A stretch of DNA of 38,902 nucleotides, taken from the NCBI RefSeq assembly GCF_937873725.1, contig NZ_CALMYY010000016.1, forward strand, positions 1 to 38,902. Direction: 5' to 3'. The first letter of the stretch is position 1. The number at the start of each line of letters is the position of its first letter. A model generated the notes under the pieces. That model was not told the origin of the DNA. It worked only from the letters and a program-made list of their open reading frames with translations, and searched no databases. This DNA comes from an uncultured Dietzia sp. Lineage in GTDB: Bacteria > Actinomycetota > Actinomycetes > Mycobacteriales > Mycobacteriaceae. The position numbers were made by a program, and so were the translations under genes. Below are positions 1-10,054 of the stretch, in pieces.

Positions 1-155
1 GGGGGGGGGAGGGCCCCCTCCCCCCCGCGCGCCCCGGTTTTCCGCAACGGCGGCGGCGGCGGCGGGGGGGGGGGGCGGGGGGGGGGGGGGGCGGGGGGGG
101 GGGGGGGGCCGGGGGGGGGGGGGGGGGCACGCCGAGGGCGGCGGGGGGTGGGCTG
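1..155. repeat. Poly-G / CGG low-complexity edge
   Basis: Almost pure G runs broken by single C residues, plus a short run of CGG triplets. No start codon, RBS or plausible gene is visible here. It lies directly after the accD4 stop, at the edge of the window. It looks like a contig end made of homopolymer reads or a mis-assembled G-rich tract rather than ordinary intergenic DNA. A second poly-G region occurs inside aftB. Confidence 0.7.
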
Positions 156-1709
156 CTACAGCGGGGCGATGGGGTGCTTGCGCGGGGGCTCGTTGCGGAT
201 CTTGTCCCGCAGCTGGGCGAGTGCGCCGCGCAGCACCAGGCGGGTCTGCGACGGCTCGATCACCGCGTCGATGTAGCCCCGCTCGGCGGCGGAGTACGGG
301 GTGGCGATGAACTCGTTGTACATGTCGATGAGCTGCTTGCGGAGCTTGGGTCCCTCCTCCGGGCCCGCCTCCTCGATCTGCCGGCGCTGCAGGAGGTCGA
401 CCGCCCCCTCGGCGCCCATCACGGCGATCCGCGCGGTGGGCCAGGCGAAGTTGAGGTCGCCGCCGAGGTTCTTGGACCCCATCACCGCGTAGGCGCCGCC
501 GTAGGCCTTGCGGACGACGAACGTGATCTTGGGGACCGACGTGGCGGCCACCGCGTACCCCATCTTGGCGCCGCGGTGAATGATCCCGAGCTTCTCCTGC
601 TGGACGCCCGGCAGGTACCCGGGAGTGTCCACGACGTAGACCAGCGGGATCGAGTAGGCGTCGCACAGCATCATGTGCCGCGTCGCCTTCTCGGACGCGT
701 CGATGTCCAGCGAACCGGACAGATGCAGGGGCTGGTTGGCCACCACGCCGACGGCCTCGCCGTCGACGCGCGCGAAGCCGGTGATGAGGTTGGGGGCGAA
801 CTGACCCGAGGTCTCGATGAAGTCGCCGTCGTCGAACATCCGGATCAGCACGTCGTGCATGTCGTACGCCGCGTTGTCGGAGTCCGGGATGATCGAGTCC
901 AACTCGAGGTCGGACGCGGTGGGCGCGGGCTCCAGCCCGGGGTTGATGCGCGGGGCCTTCTCGGCGGCCGACGACGGCAGGAAGCTGAGCAGGTTGCGCA
1001 CGTACATGAACGCGTCGTGCTCGCTCACGGCCACGTGGTTGACGTTGCCGTTCTTGGCCTGCTGGAGGGCCGAGCCGAGGTCCTCCATGGAGATCTCCTC
1101 GCCGGTGACCTGCTTGATCACGTCCGGTCCGGTGACGAACATGTAGGCCTGGTCCTTGACCGCCACGACGAAGTCCGTGGTCACGGGCGCGTAGACGGCG
1201 CCGCCGGCGCACTTGCCCAGCATGATCGAGATCTGCGGGATGTACCCCGACGCCGGGTACTGGCGCTTGGAGATCTCGGAGTAGTAGGCCAGCGACGTGA
1301 CGGCGTCCTGGACCCGGGCCCCGCCGGAGTCGTTGATGCCGATGATCGGGCAGCCGACCTTGAGGGCGAAGTCCATGATCGCGCAGACCTTCTTGCCGAA
1401 GCCCTCGCCGACGGAGCCACCGAACACCGTGTTGTCGTGCGCGTACACCACCACGGGGCGGCCGTCGATGGTGCCGCGGCCGGTCACCACGCCGTCCCCG
1501 AAGGGGTTGTCCGGGTTGCCCGGCGCCTTGGCCAGCTGACCCATCTCCACGAAGCTGCCCGCGTCGAGCAGTTCGGCGATGCGCTCCCGCGGCGGGGTGT
1601 GGCCGGCCGCGTCGCGACGGGCCTTGGCCCGCTCGCTGCCCGGGTCCTGGGCCTGCTCGGTCTTGACCCGCAGTTCCGCGAGCTTCTCCGCCGTGGTCTT
1701 GGCCGTCAC
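156..1709 (-). CDS. accD4: Acyl-CoA carboxylase carboxyltransferase beta subunit AccD4
   Basis: 517 aa, close to the 522 aa of M. tuberculosis AccD4 (Rv3799c). It is the carboxyltransferase subunit that, with the biotinylated AccA3 subunit and partners, carboxylates a long-chain acyl-CoA to give the alpha-carboxy extender unit for Pks13. Two crotonase-fold halves are visible: N-terminal half about residues 40-260 with SGGARVQ at 128-134, and C-terminal half about 280-505 with the RKAYGGAYAVMGSKN oxyanion-hole stretch. The start is GTG at 1709 and shares a GTGA overlap with the pks13 stop, so translation is probably coupled. Identity rests on family motifs plus position directly after pks13, the arrangement seen in mycobacteria and corynebacteria. 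Other acyl-CoA carboxylase beta subunits (AccD5, AccD6) look similar, but context favours AccD4. Confidence 0.93.
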   Translation of the reverse strand: MTAKTTAEKLAELRVKTEQAQDPGSERAKARRDAAGHTPPRERIAELLDAGSFVEMGQLAKAPGNPDNPFGDGVVTGRGTIDGRPVVVYAHDNTVFGGSVGEGFGKKVCAIMDFALKVGCPIIGINDSGGARVQDAVTSLAYYSEISKRQYPASGYIPQISIMLGKCAGGAVYAPVTTDFVVAVKDQAYMFVTGPDVIKQVTGEEISMEDLGSALQQAKNGNVNHVAVSEHDAFMYVRNLLSFLPSSAAEKAPRINPGLEPAPTASDLELDSIIPDSDNAAYDMHDVLIRMFDDGDFIETSGQFAPNLITGFARVDGEAVGVVANQPLHLSGSLDIDASEKATRHMMLCDAYSIPLVYVVDTPGYLPGVQQEKLGIIHRGAKMGYAVAATSVPKITFVVRKAYGGAYAVMGSKNLGGDLNFAWPTARIAVMGAEGAVDLLQRRQIEEAGPEEGPKLRKQLIDMYNEFIATPYSAAERGYIDAVIEPSQTRLVLRGALAQLRDKIRNEPPRKHPIAPL

Positions 1710-4700
1710 GCGTCCATTCCCTTCAGTTCTCCCGCGTCGATCTCCGAGAGCCGACGCGCCAGATGCCTACCGACCGTACCGACCACGGGTTCGTCGACCA
1801 CCGCGAGGTGGTCCCCCTGCAGCTGGACCACCTCGAGATCGGCGACGATCCGGGCCCACCCGCCGTCGGGATCGACGTGCTCGTAACGGGGCTCCAACTC
1901 GATCGCTCCCGCGTGCATCCGCTCGGCGCGGTAGAGCACGAACGGCACCTCCGCGCCCACACCGGTCCACGTGGACAGGTCCGCGCTCTGGAGGATCCGG
2001 TTGTCGACGAAGCTGGCCCGCTGGTGCTCGATGACGCCCCCGCCCATGGCGTTGGCCTGGTCACCCAGGGCCTCCAGCAGCATCCCCAGCACGCCGTCCT
2101 CGCCGTGCTCGGCGAGGAACTCCCGCGGCACCTCGACGTCCAGGCCGTAGGTGCGCTTGGCGAACTCGGAGTACCGCGCCCAGCGCGCCACCGCCTCGTC
2201 GAGCGTGTCCGGGATCGGCTCCGACGGCTGCACGGTGTCCAGCAGCGCGACCAGCGCGACCATGTCGCCCGCCGCCCGCAACTGGCGGGCCACCTCGACG
2301 GCCAGCGCGCCGCCGAAGGACCAGCCGCCGATGGCGACCGGGCGGCCCGCGGCGATCTCCCGGATCCGGTCCAGGTACCCCGCGGCCCGCTCCTCCAGCG
2401 GCCCCTCGGTGCGCTCGACGCCGTACACCGGGGTGTCGGTGCCGAGCCGCTCGACGAGCGGCTCGTAGACGAACGACGAGCCACCCGCGGCGTGGAACAG
2501 GAACAGCGGCGTGGCGTCCGGCGAGCCCTCGCGCAGGACGCGGATGTTCCCCTCGACCGCGACCTCGGTGAACGGGCGCAGCAGGTCCGCGATCTCGGCG
2601 ATGGTGCCGGCGGCGGCCAGCTGGGTGGCGGTGACGTCGCCGCCGCACCGGTCCGACAGCCTTGCCGCCAGGGCGGTGCGTGCGGCGTCGTCGATCGCGG
2701 GGAGCGCACCGGTCACCCCGGGCGCAGCCGCACCGGTCACCACGGCCCACGCGCCGAAGGCCATGCGCTCGGTGTCGTCCCGGGGGGCGATCGCGACACC
2801 GGCGGCGCCGGCGTCACCGGTGGCGCTGGCCGGCGCGTCACCGCGCAGCGCGGCCACGTCGACCGCGCCCTCGCCGCGCGACTGCTGGTCGGCGAGTTCA
2901 CCGACTTTGTCCGGGTTCTCCACGGCGAAGGTCACCATGTCGGCCACGTCGTTCATCGACGCGTCCCGCATCGCCTGCAGTTCGAGGGGCGGGATGGAGA
3001 ACTCGTGCTCGACGCGGTTCTTGATGCGGACCGCCATGAGGGAATCCAGGCCGAGGTCGAGCAGGGGGAGCTCCCGGGGCAGGTCGTCGGGGCTGTAGCC
3101 CATCGAGGACCCGATGATCCGGGCCAGGCGGTCCCCGATCGACTCGCCCGAGGCCGGATTCCAGCGGGTGTCCTCGTCGTCGTCGTCATCGATGTCCACC
3201 ACCGGGGCGTCGGACTCGGTCGACACGTAGTGCGCCCCGGGCGCCGCGTCGGGGTCGATCGGCGTACCGCCGCTCACCGCGCACTCGGCGACCAGGACGA
3301 AGGCCGGCCCGGTCCCGTCCGTGCCGTGCGCGTGCACCTGCAGCGAGGCTCCGCCGGGGTGCGGGGTCATGGTGGTGGTGACGGTGCCGGCGGCCGGGAG
3401 CACCCCGGGCCGGTCGACCGCGGTGAGGGTCGCGCCCGCGAGCACCGACGCCGCGGCGGCCGTCATCAGGGCGTCCACGCTCGGCACGACCTCCGCGCGG
3501 ACCTGCCAGGCGTGGCGGCCGTCGGGCAGCGCGACGTGGGAACCGGGCATGCGCCCCTCCCCCGACCCGCCGCCGGCGGTGACGGTCGGCCACAGGGTGC
3601 GGCGCTTCCACGCCGTCCCGGGCACCGGCGCGTACCGGGCGGGGCCGGTGACGTAGCCGTGCAGCATCTCCACCACTGAGACCATGTCGACCTCGTGGCC
3701 GTGGACGTACAGCTGCGCGATCGCACTGAGCAGGGTGTCCGCCTCGGACTCCTTGCGCTTGAGCGTGTAGAGGAGGTTCGGCTCCATGAGCCCGGCGTCG
3801 AAGCACGTGGCCGCCACGGACATCGCGGCGACCGGGTTGGGCGCGAACTCCAGGAACGTCACGTACCCGGCCTCGACGGCCTTGCGCACGGCGTGGGTGA
3901 ACCACACCGAGTGGCGCATGCCCTTGACCCAGTACTCCTCCGCGTGGATCGGCTCGTGGCCGGCGCGGTAGAAGGTCTCCTTGTCCACCGAGGAGAACAG
4001 CCCGGTGGTGAGCCCGTGCGGCTCCAGGCCGGCGATCTCCGCGGCGAGCTCCCCCAGCAGCATGTCGACGTCGGAGGTGTGCCCGGCGCCGCGGACCTGG
4101 AGCTGTCGGGCGAACTTGCCCTGCTGCTCGACCCAGGCGACGAACTCGGCCACGGGCGTGGCGCGACCGCCGACGGTGGTGTGGGTGGGGGCCGCGTAGA
4201 CGGCGGGCTCGATCGAGGCGAACTGCGGGTTGTCGGCGATGATCTGCGCGATCTCCTCCGCCGAGTACTCGACCAGGGCCATGGCCCCGGCGTCGGCGTC
4301 GGAGACCTGCTGCTCGGCGTCGCCCATGAGTCGCGAGCGCACGCAGATCACGCGGACCGCGTCCTCCAGGCCCAGGCCGCCGGAGGCGTAGGCGGCCGCG
4401 ACCTCGCCCATCGAGTGGCCGATGACGGCCTCGGGCTTGGCGCCCAGCGCCTTGAGCGTGTCGATCAGCGCGACCTGGACGGCGAAGATCCCGACCTGCG
4501 CGTTCTCGACCTCGTAGGTGACGGAGTCGTCGAGGAACATCTCGACCATCCGGTACCCGGCCTCGAACTCGATGAGCTCGTCCACCGCGTCCAGGCAGGA
4601 GGCGAACAGCGGGTTGGACAGGTACAGCTCCTTGGCCATCTTGCGGTGCTGGGCGCCGAAGCCGGAGAACACCCAGACGTCGCCGGTGCCCGCGGGGGCG

Positions 4701-6742
4701 TCGGCGCTGAACACGCCGGGCCCGGGGTCGCCGGCGGCGAGGGCGCGCAGGCCCGCCACCAGGTCGGCGCGGGTGTGGCCCACCACGGCGCCGCGGGAGC
4801 GGCCGTGGTTGCGGGCGGCGAGGGTGCGGGCGACCGCGCCGAGGTCCACGGACTCGTCCTGCTTCTCGAGCCAGTCCGCGATCCGGCCGGCCGCGGACTT
4901 GCGCCGTGACGGCAGCGACCCGGACACGACGAGCACCGTGGCCGCCGGGCCGGGGACGGAGGTGCCCGTGGTGGCCAGCACCTCGGAGTTGCGGGCGACG
5001 GCGTCGGCGACGCTGCGCGCGACGTCGGTGTCGGCGGCGGCGGTGTCGGCGGCGGCGGTGTCGGCGGCGGCGGCGGCGGTGTCGGTGTCGGTGTCGGTAT
5101 CGGTATCGGTGTCGGTGTCGGTGTCGGCGGCGGCCACCGGCACGGGGCGGTACTCCGCCACCACGACGTGGGCGTTGGTGCCGCCGAAGCCGAAGCCGGA
5201 GACGCCCGCCACGGCTCTACCGCTGTAGCGCGGCCACGGCGTGGTCTCCGTCACCACGCTCAGCCGCGCGGCGTCGAAGTCGATGTAGGGGTTGGGGCCG
5301 GCGAAGTTGAGCGTGGGCGGGAGCGCGTCCTTGCCCATGCCCAGGATGACCTTGGCCAAGCCCGCGGCGCCCGCCGCGGACTCCATGTGGCCGAAGTTGG
5401 TCTTGGCCGAGCCCAGCAGGGTGGGGCGGTCGGCGTCCCGTCCGCGCCCGAGGACCTGGCCGAGCGCGGTCGCCTCGATCGGGTCACCGAGGATCGTGCC
5501 GGTCCCGTGGGCCTCGATGTAGTCCACGTCCCGCGGGTCGACGCCGGCGTCGGCGTAGGCCTGGCGCAGCACAGCGACCTGTGCGTCCGGGTTGGGCGCG
5601 GTCATGCCGTTGGACCGGCCGTCGGAGTTGACGGCGGAACCCTTGATGACGGCGAGGACCTGGTCTCCGTCCCGTTCCGCCTCCGACAGGCGCTTCAGGA
5701 TGAACAGGCCCCCACCCTCGGCGCGGCAGATGCCGTCGGCGTCCGAGGAGAACGCCTTGATCCGCCCGTCCGGGCTGAGCGCGGCGCCGGTCTTGGCGAA
5801 GCCCATCGTGGCGGCGGGCGCGAGCATCATGTTGACGCCGCCGGCCACGGCGAGGTCGGACTCGTGCAGGCGCAGGGAGTTGACGGCCTCGTGGATCGCG
5901 ACCAGGGAGGTCGAGCAGGCCGTGTCCATCGTCATGGACGGGCCGCGGAAGTCAAAGGTGTACGAGACCCGGTTGGAGATGATCGCGTTGGAGGCGCCAG
6001 TGACCGCGTACGGGGAGGCTGCGGCGGAATCGGAGGTGAGGAAGACCTGGTAGTCGCTGGAGGAGGAGCCGATGAACACCCCCACCTCGCGACCCTTGAG
6101 ATCACTCGCCGGCAGGTGGGCGTGCTCCAGCGCCTCCCAGGTGAGCTCCAGGGCGAGCCGCTGCTGCGGGTCCACCATCTCGGCCTCGCGGGGGCTCATG
6201 CCGAAGAACTCGGCGTCGAAGTCCCGGACCTCCGAGTCGTCGAGCCAGCCGCCCCGGTCCGGTGCCTCGGCGAGCACCTGCTGGACGTAGGCGTCCCCCG
6301 CCCACTCGGACCACCGGGAGGCCGGCCGCGGGCCGGTGGCGTCGCGGCCTTCGGACAGCAGTTCCCACGTGGCCTCGGGCGAGTCGGCACCGCCCGGGAA
6401 GCGGGTGGCGAACCCGATCACCGCGACGTCGAACTCCATCCCCGCGCCGCGGTCACGGAAGGAGTGCAGATCGGCGGGCTCGTCGCTGAGGACCGGGCCG
6501 TTGATCGCGTACTCGGCGAGCGCGGCGATGGTGGGGTGCTGGTAGGCGATCGTGGCGTCGAGGGGACGGCCGAGCTCGTCCTCGAGATCGGCCGAGAGGG
6601 TCACCGCGTCCTTGGAGGACAATCCGAACTCCTCCAGGGAGCGGTCGTCCGTCACCTTGGAGACGTCGAGCCCGGTGGCCCGGCAGACCCAGCCCCGCAG
6701 CCATTCGCGGAGCTCTACTACCGTCATCTCGCTCTGTGCCAT
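1706..6742 (-). CDS. pks13: Polyketide synthase Pks13, mycolic acid condensase
   Basis: 1678 aa; M. tuberculosis Pks13 has 1733. It performs the Claisen-type condensation of a meromycoloyl chain with a carboxylated acyl chain, giving the beta-keto precursor of mycolic acid. Domain order is the Pks13 order: N-terminal ACP (about 8-85, phosphopantetheine Ser in FGLSSKD, 42/43); ketosynthase (about 103-530, Cys276 in DTACSTS, His412 in EAHGTGT, His452 in NFGHMES); acyltransferase (about 688-990, Ser777 in GHSMGE); C-terminal ACP (about 1200-1275, Ser1234 in GLDSL); thioesterase (about 1410-1660, Ser1475 in GWSFGG, His1645 in [10 protein letters not shown]). The reading frame stays open upstream, but the ATG at 6742 (MAQSEM) matches the family N-terminus and has AGGAAAGG upstream. 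The KS-AT linker holds an Asp-Thr repeat. Its end overlaps accD4 by GTGA; fadD32 lies 82 nt upstream. Confidence 0.96.
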   Translation of the reverse strand: MAQSEMTVVELREWLRGWVCRATGLDVSKVTDDRSLEEFGLSSKDAVTLSADLEDELGRPLDATIAYQHPTIAALAEYAINGPVLSDEPADLHSFRDRGAGMEFDVAVIGFATRFPGGADSPEATWELLSEGRDATGPRPASRWSEWAGDAYVQQVLAEAPDRGGWLDDSEVRDFDAEFFGMSPREAEMVDPQQRLALELTWEALEHAHLPASDLKGREVGVFIGSSSSDYQVFLTSDSAAASPYAVTGASNAIISNRVSYTFDFRGPSMTMDTACSTSLVAIHEAVNSLRLHESDLAVAGGVNMMLAPAATMGFAKTGAALSPDGRIKAFSSDADGICRAEGGGLFILKRLSEAERDGDQVLAVIKGSAVNSDGRSNGMTAPNPDAQVAVLRQAYADAGVDPRDVDYIEAHGTGTILGDPIEATALGQVLGRGRDADRPTLLGSAKTNFGHMESAAGAAGLAKVILGMGKDALPPTLNFAGPNPYIDFDAARLSVVTETTPWPRYSGRAVAGVSGFGFGGTNAHVVVAEYRPVPVAAADTDTDTDTDTDTDTDTAAAAADTAAADTAAADTDVARSVADAVARNSEVLATTGTSVPGPAATVLVVSGSLPSRRKSAAGRIADWLEKQDESVDLGAVARTLAARNHGRSRGAVVGHTRADLVAGLRALAAGDPGPGVFSADAPAGTGDVWVFSGFGAQHRKMAKELYLSNPLFASCLDAVDELIEFEAGYRMVEMFLDDSVTYEVENAQVGIFAVQVALIDTLKALGAKPEAVIGHSMGEVAAAYASGGLGLEDAVRVICVRSRLMGDAEQQVSDADAGAMALVEYSAEEIAQIIADNPQFASIEPAVYAAPTHTTVGGRATPVAEFVAWVEQQGKFARQLQVRGAGHTSDVDMLLGELAAEIAGLEPHGLTTGLFSSVDKETFYRAGHEPIHAEEYWVKGMRHSVWFTHAVRKAVEAGYVTFLEFAPNPVAAMSVAATCFDAGLMEPNLLYTLKRKESEADTLLSAIAQLYVHGHEVDMVSVVEMLHGYVTGPARYAPVPGTAWKRRTLWPTVTAGGGSGEGRMPGSHVALPDGRHAWQVRAEVVPSVDALMTAAAASVLAGATLTAVDRPGVLPAAGTVTTTMTPHPGGASLQVHAHGTDGTGPAFVLVAECAVSGGTPIDPDAAPGAHYVSTESDAPVVDIDDDDDEDTRWNPASGESIGDRLARIIGSSMGYSPDDLPRELPLLDLGLDSLMAVRIKNRVEHEFSIPPLELQAMRDASMNDVADMVTFAVENPDKVGELADQQSRGEGAVDVAALRGDAPASATGDAGAAGVAIAPRDDTERMAFGAWAVVTGAAAPGVTGALPAIDDAARTALAARLSDRCGGDVTATQLAAAGTIAEIADLLRPFTEVAVEGNIRVLREGSPDATPLFLFHAAGGSSFVYEPLVERLGTDTPVYGVERTEGPLEERAAGYLDRIREIAAGRPVAIGGWSFGGALAVEVARQLRAAGDMVALVALLDTVQPSEPIPDTLDEAVARWARYSEFAKRTYGLDVEVPREFLAEHGEDGVLGMLLEALGDQANAMGGGVIEHQRASFVDNRILQSADLSTWTGVGAEVPFVLYRAERMHAGAIELEPRYEHVDPDGGWARIVADLEVVQLQGDHLAVVDEPVVGTVGRHLARRLSEIDAGELKGMDA
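5027..5125 (-). repeat. Asp-Thr / Ala tandem repeat in the Pks13 linker
   Basis: Residues 540-572 of Pks13 are eight consecutive Asp-Thr pairs, a short Ala run and further D-T-A3 units. In DNA this is a 6-bp repeat (gtcggt on the plus strand, with gtatcg variants) followed by gtcggcggcg units. It lies between the ketosynthase and acyltransferase domains and keeps the frame open. Repeat number is likely to vary between strains. Confidence 0.9.
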
Positions 6743-6824
6743 CGTGCGGCTCGCCTTTCCTGGGGTTGTCCGGTGTGCTCGCCCGTCGCCGTGGGGCACT
6801 TCTGGTGCCGCGACCGGCCGGACG

Positions 6825-8825
6825 CTAGTGCGCCGGCTCGTCCGGGAAGGCGGTCTGGCGGTGTCCACCGCGCAACGTGCCGTCCACGTACGCGGCCTTG
6901 CACGCGCGGCGGGCGATCTTGCCGCTGGAGGTGCGGGGGATGGACCCGGCCGGGACCAGGAGCACGTCCTGGACGGTGACGCCGTGCCGGGAGGAGATCG
7001 CCGACCGGACGGCGTCCGCGATGGGACCCGGATCCGCCTTGCCCGCGCCGGGCGCGCGCTCGCCCACCACCACGAGAGTTTCCGAGGAGTCATCGGCGGC
7101 GATCGTCGCGCCGTTACGGGCGTCGATCGGGAGCTGGTTGGCCGGGACCGAGAACGCCGCGACGAATCCCGGACGCAGCGAGACGGACGCGTCCTGCGCC
7201 GTGTTCTCCAGATCCTGCGGGTAGTGATTGCGTCCGGCGACGATCACCAGGTCCTTGACCCGACCCGTGATGTACAGCTGGCCGTCCACGTAGGCGCCGT
7301 AGTCGCCCGTGCGCAGCCACCGCGCGCCCTCGGGGACGGAACCGAACTCGCGGACCGTCCGGGAGCCCTCGGTCAGACGCTCGGAGAGCACGTTGCCGAA
7401 CGTCGCCTCGGACTCCTCGTCGCGCCCCCAATAGGCGCGGCCGATGTTGGTGCCGTGGAGCCAGATCTCGCCGACCCTGCCCTCGGGGAGTTCGCGCCCG
7501 GTGCCGTCGTGCTCACCCGTCGCGTCGTCGATGCCCGGTTCCACGATCGCCGCCCACTGGCTGGGGGCGACGTAGCCGCACGCGACCTGCGGGATGGCGT
7601 CCTCGTTGCCGTCCACGCGGGACGGGTCCAGGACGGTCATGAGCCCCTCGTTGAGGTCGCTCCGGTCCACGTGGATGACGATCGCCTCGTCGTCCTTGCG
7701 CGGCGAGGAGACGAACAGGGTCGCCTCGGCCATCCCGTAGGACGGCTTGATCACGGTCGGCGCCAGACCGTACGGGGCGAACGCCTCGTTGAACGCACGC
7801 ATGGACGCCGGGGTGACCGGCTCGGAGCCGTTGATGATGCTCGTCACGCCGGACAGGTCGAGGGTCTCCCCCTCGCGCGGCAGTCCGCGGCGGGCCGCGT
7901 GCTCGAACGCGAAGTTGGGCGCGGCGGCGAAGACCCCGTCTCCGTCCGACATGGCACCGAGCTGGTTGACCCAGCGGCCGGGACGCTGCACGAAGGCGCG
8001 GGGGCTCATCACGGTGATGGTCGCGCCGCCCATGGCGGGCAGGATCACCGTGAGCAGGCCCATGTCGTGGAACAGCGGCAGCCAGGTGACGCCGCGCGAG
8101 GCGCGGGTCAGCCCGAGGCCGTCGAAGAGCTGCATGACGTTGGTGACGACGTTGCGGTGCGTGATCTCCACGCCGGCGGGGACCCGTGTCGACCCGGAGG
8201 TGTACTGCAGGTAGGCGATGTCGTCCGCGCCGAGGTCGGGGAGGGACCAGCCGGAGCCCAGCTCGTCGGGGATGGCGTCGACGGCGAGGGTGCGCGGCCG
8301 CTCACGCGCGGGCAGTTCCCGGAAGAGCGTGCGGACGCCCGCGGCCGAGTCGGTCGAGGTGAGGATGACCGACGGCGAACAGTCGCCCAGCACGGCGTGG
8401 AGACGGTCGTGATGACCGGGTTCGTCAGGATCGAACAGCGGGACGGCGATGAGCCCGGCGTGGATCGCGGCGAAGAACGAGACGATGTAGTCGAGCCCCT
8501 GGGGGGCGAGGATGGCCACCCGGTCACCCGGCTTCGCCACCTGCTGCAGCCGCGCGGCGATCGCGTAGAGGCGGTCGCCGAACTCGGACCACGAGAGTTC
8601 GCGGACCTCACCGTTGCGGGAGGCCGAGTAGTCGATGTAGCGGTAGATCACCCCGTCCGCCGCGGGATCCTGCCGCGCCGCGGAGACGTTGGACTCGACG
8701 AAGTCGACCAGGGTGGTCCGATCGGGAATGACGATCGCCCCACTGGCGTCGTGGTACTGCTCGAACTCCACGTTGCTCCGTTCCGAACCGATGACTGGAT
8801 GGTCGACGTCGTCGACCACGGACAT
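6825..8825 (-). CDS. fadD32: Long-chain fatty acyl-AMP ligase FadD32
   Basis: 666 aa from the ATG at 8825. FadD32 adenylates the meromycolic acid and loads it on the N-terminal ACP of Pks13. Seen in the sequence: the ANL-superfamily P-loop YTSGSTRVP at about 208-216, the NFAFEHA and INGSEPV segments, SYGMAEATLF at about 362-371, the GDYGAYVDGQLYITGR hinge at about 507-522, NHYPQDLE at 533-540, and the C-terminal PRTSSGK with catalytic Lys636. The sequence follows M. tuberculosis FadD32 (Rv3801c) throughout. The start is uncertain: an in-frame TTG at 8837 would add four residues, and neither has a strong RBS; a TAGGAT -10 box lies just upstream. It is probably transcribed with pks13 and accD4. 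Confidence 0.95.
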   Translation of the reverse strand: MSVVDDVDHPVIGSERSNVEFEQYHDASGAIVIPDRTTLVDFVESNVSAARQDPAADGVIYRYIDYSASRNGEVRELSWSEFGDRLYAIAARLQQVAKPGDRVAILAPQGLDYIVSFFAAIHAGLIAVPLFDPDEPGHHDRLHAVLGDCSPSVILTSTDSAAGVRTLFRELPARERPRTLAVDAIPDELGSGWSLPDLGADDIAYLQYTSGSTRVPAGVEITHRNVVTNVMQLFDGLGLTRASRGVTWLPLFHDMGLLTVILPAMGGATITVMSPRAFVQRPGRWVNQLGAMSDGDGVFAAAPNFAFEHAARRGLPREGETLDLSGVTSIINGSEPVTPASMRAFNEAFAPYGLAPTVIKPSYGMAEATLFVSSPRKDDEAIVIHVDRSDLNEGLMTVLDPSRVDGNEDAIPQVACGYVAPSQWAAIVEPGIDDATGEHDGTGRELPEGRVGEIWLHGTNIGRAYWGRDEESEATFGNVLSERLTEGSRTVREFGSVPEGARWLRTGDYGAYVDGQLYITGRVKDLVIVAGRNHYPQDLENTAQDASVSLRPGFVAAFSVPANQLPIDARNGATIAADDSSETLVVVGERAPGAGKADPGPIADAVRSAISSRHGVTVQDVLLVPAGSIPRTSSGKIARRACKAAYVDGTLRGGHRQTAFPDEPAH

Positions 8826-8846
8826 TCCGGGCGACAAGCGTGGTCG

Positions 8847-8852
8847 ATCCTA
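8847..8852 (-). promoter_or_regulatory. Candidate -10 box for fadD32-pks13-accD4
   Basis: TAGGAT on the minus strand. The predicted transcription start falls about at 8839, 2 nt before the alternative TTG start (8837) and 14 nt before the ATG (8825). No clear -35 box is seen. This would give the fadD32-pks13-accD4 block its own promoter. Confidence 0.4.
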
Positions 8853-8936
8853 CAGCGTGCCCCAGGGCACAACCGAACTCCGAATCACCGATCCGGCCAG
8901 GCGTGTCGCGGCATGTCACGGTACGCCGTGGGCCCC

Positions 8937-9905
8937 TCAGTCGTGGGCGATCTGGGGCGCCTCGTCCACGAGCCGGCGGGCGTGCCCGATGGTCCACTCC
9001 GGGACCGTCGTCCCCAGGATCACGTCGGGGTTGGTGGCGTACATGGCGTGGACGGCGTTGTTGGCCACGAACTCCTGGAACCGCGCCGCGCCGTCCACCA
9101 TGTTGAACGGGGCGTTGCAGATGAGGTCCCTGGAGTCGCAGATCTGGGCGGTCCGATCCGCGAGCGCACCGAAGCCCCCCGGCCGCGGGCCGGTCATGGT
9201 GGCGCCGGCGATGAGCTGGGTGAACCCCGTGACCGGCTGCAGCGAGATCTCCATGCCCTGGCCGTTCCCGGGGGACAGGCCGGGCGACTGTCCCTCACCG
9301 GGCAGGCGGCGACCGTCGGCGATGAGGACCGACCCCCGCACGAGGTCGGCGGGCACCGGCCCGTTGCCCGTCCCGATCTCGTTGGTGAGGTCTCCGGCGA
9401 TCACCGCACCCTGGGAGAAGCCCAGGAGGATGTAGGAGGTGTAGGGGCAGCGGGCGTGCACCGCGGCGAGCTCGGCGCGGGCCCGGTCGGTGCCCTCGGC
9501 CCGGCTCTGGTCGTACGTGATCTCCTGCGGCCGTTGCGGATTCCGGAACTGGGCGACGTACGGGACCGTGAACACCTCGAGGCGCTCACCGGGATACTGC
9601 TGACTCAGCGGGTCGGTGATCGACCGGAGCAGCGCGTTGGGCAGGAAGGACGGCGCGTAGGGATCGTCGGCTGGGCTGCTCTCCCACGTCCCCGGCACGG
9701 CGACCATCTGGACGTCGGGGCAGTCCGCGGGCTGGGTCTGGGCGGGCACCTCGGGGCCTCGGCCCGGTCCCTCCCCGGGCCCGGTGGGGACTCCCCGGTT
9801 GCCGATCCACCACCCGATCCCCAGCACGAGCAGGACCACCAGGACGAGCGCTCCGAGCGAGCACCCGAGACGGCGGCCGCTTCCACGACGCGATCCACGA
9901 GCCAT
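8937..9905 (-). CDS. Cutinase-like envelope hydrolase (Rv3802c type)
   Basis: 322 aa, alpha/beta-hydrolase of the cutinase family. It corresponds by position and motifs to Rv3802c, a cell-wall phospholipase/thioesterase tied to mycolate metabolism. The N-terminus is basic with one membrane span at about 13-36, so it is probably anchored with the enzyme domain outside. Candidate triad: Ser164 in GFSQG, Asp260 in the CDSRDLIC loop, His286 in VHAMY. Two cysteines flank the Asp loop as in cutinases. The ATG at 9905 is chosen because GGGAAGGAG lies 8 nt upstream; the open frame continues further without a signal. It lies between fadD32 and the DUF732 lipoprotein gene. Confidence 0.88.
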   Translation of the reverse strand: MARGSRRGSGRRLGCSLGALVLVVLLVLGIGWWIGNRGVPTGPGEGPGRGPEVPAQTQPADCPDVQMVAVPGTWESSPADDPYAPSFLPNALLRSITDPLSQQYPGERLEVFTVPYVAQFRNPQRPQEITYDQSRAEGTDRARAELAAVHARCPYTSYILLGFSQGAVIAGDLTNEIGTGNGPVPADLVRGSVLIADGRRLPGEGQSPGLSPGNGQGMEISLQPVTGFTQLIAGATMTGPRPGGFGALADRTAQICDSRDLICNAPFNMVDGAARFQEFVANNAVHAMYATNPDVILGTTVPEWTIGHARRLVDEAPQIAHD

Positions 9906-10054
9906 GTGACGAACTCCTTCCCGGACGCCCGACACGGATAGGCGGGCAGCCGACGACTCTTCCAACGGGCCAGGGGGCCTCCGGGTTCCCTCCGCGGCGC
10001 GGGGGTGTCACGGCTCACCCGGCGACGCCAGGCCGTGGCACCCCGCCCCGGAGC

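Noticed and set aside
174..1886. 570-codon open frame on the plus strand across accD4
   Set aside because: Antisense to a clearly conserved carboxyltransferase gene.
6743..7093. N-terminal extension of Pks13 upstream of 6742
   Set aside because: The extension is Arg/Pro/Ser-rich, overlaps fadD32 in another frame, and the ATG at 6742 has a good RBS and the family N-terminus.
6552..9941. 1129-codon open frame on the plus strand
   Set aside because: It is antisense to fadD32 and the cutinase-like gene, which have full family motifs. Long antisense frames are expected at this GC content.
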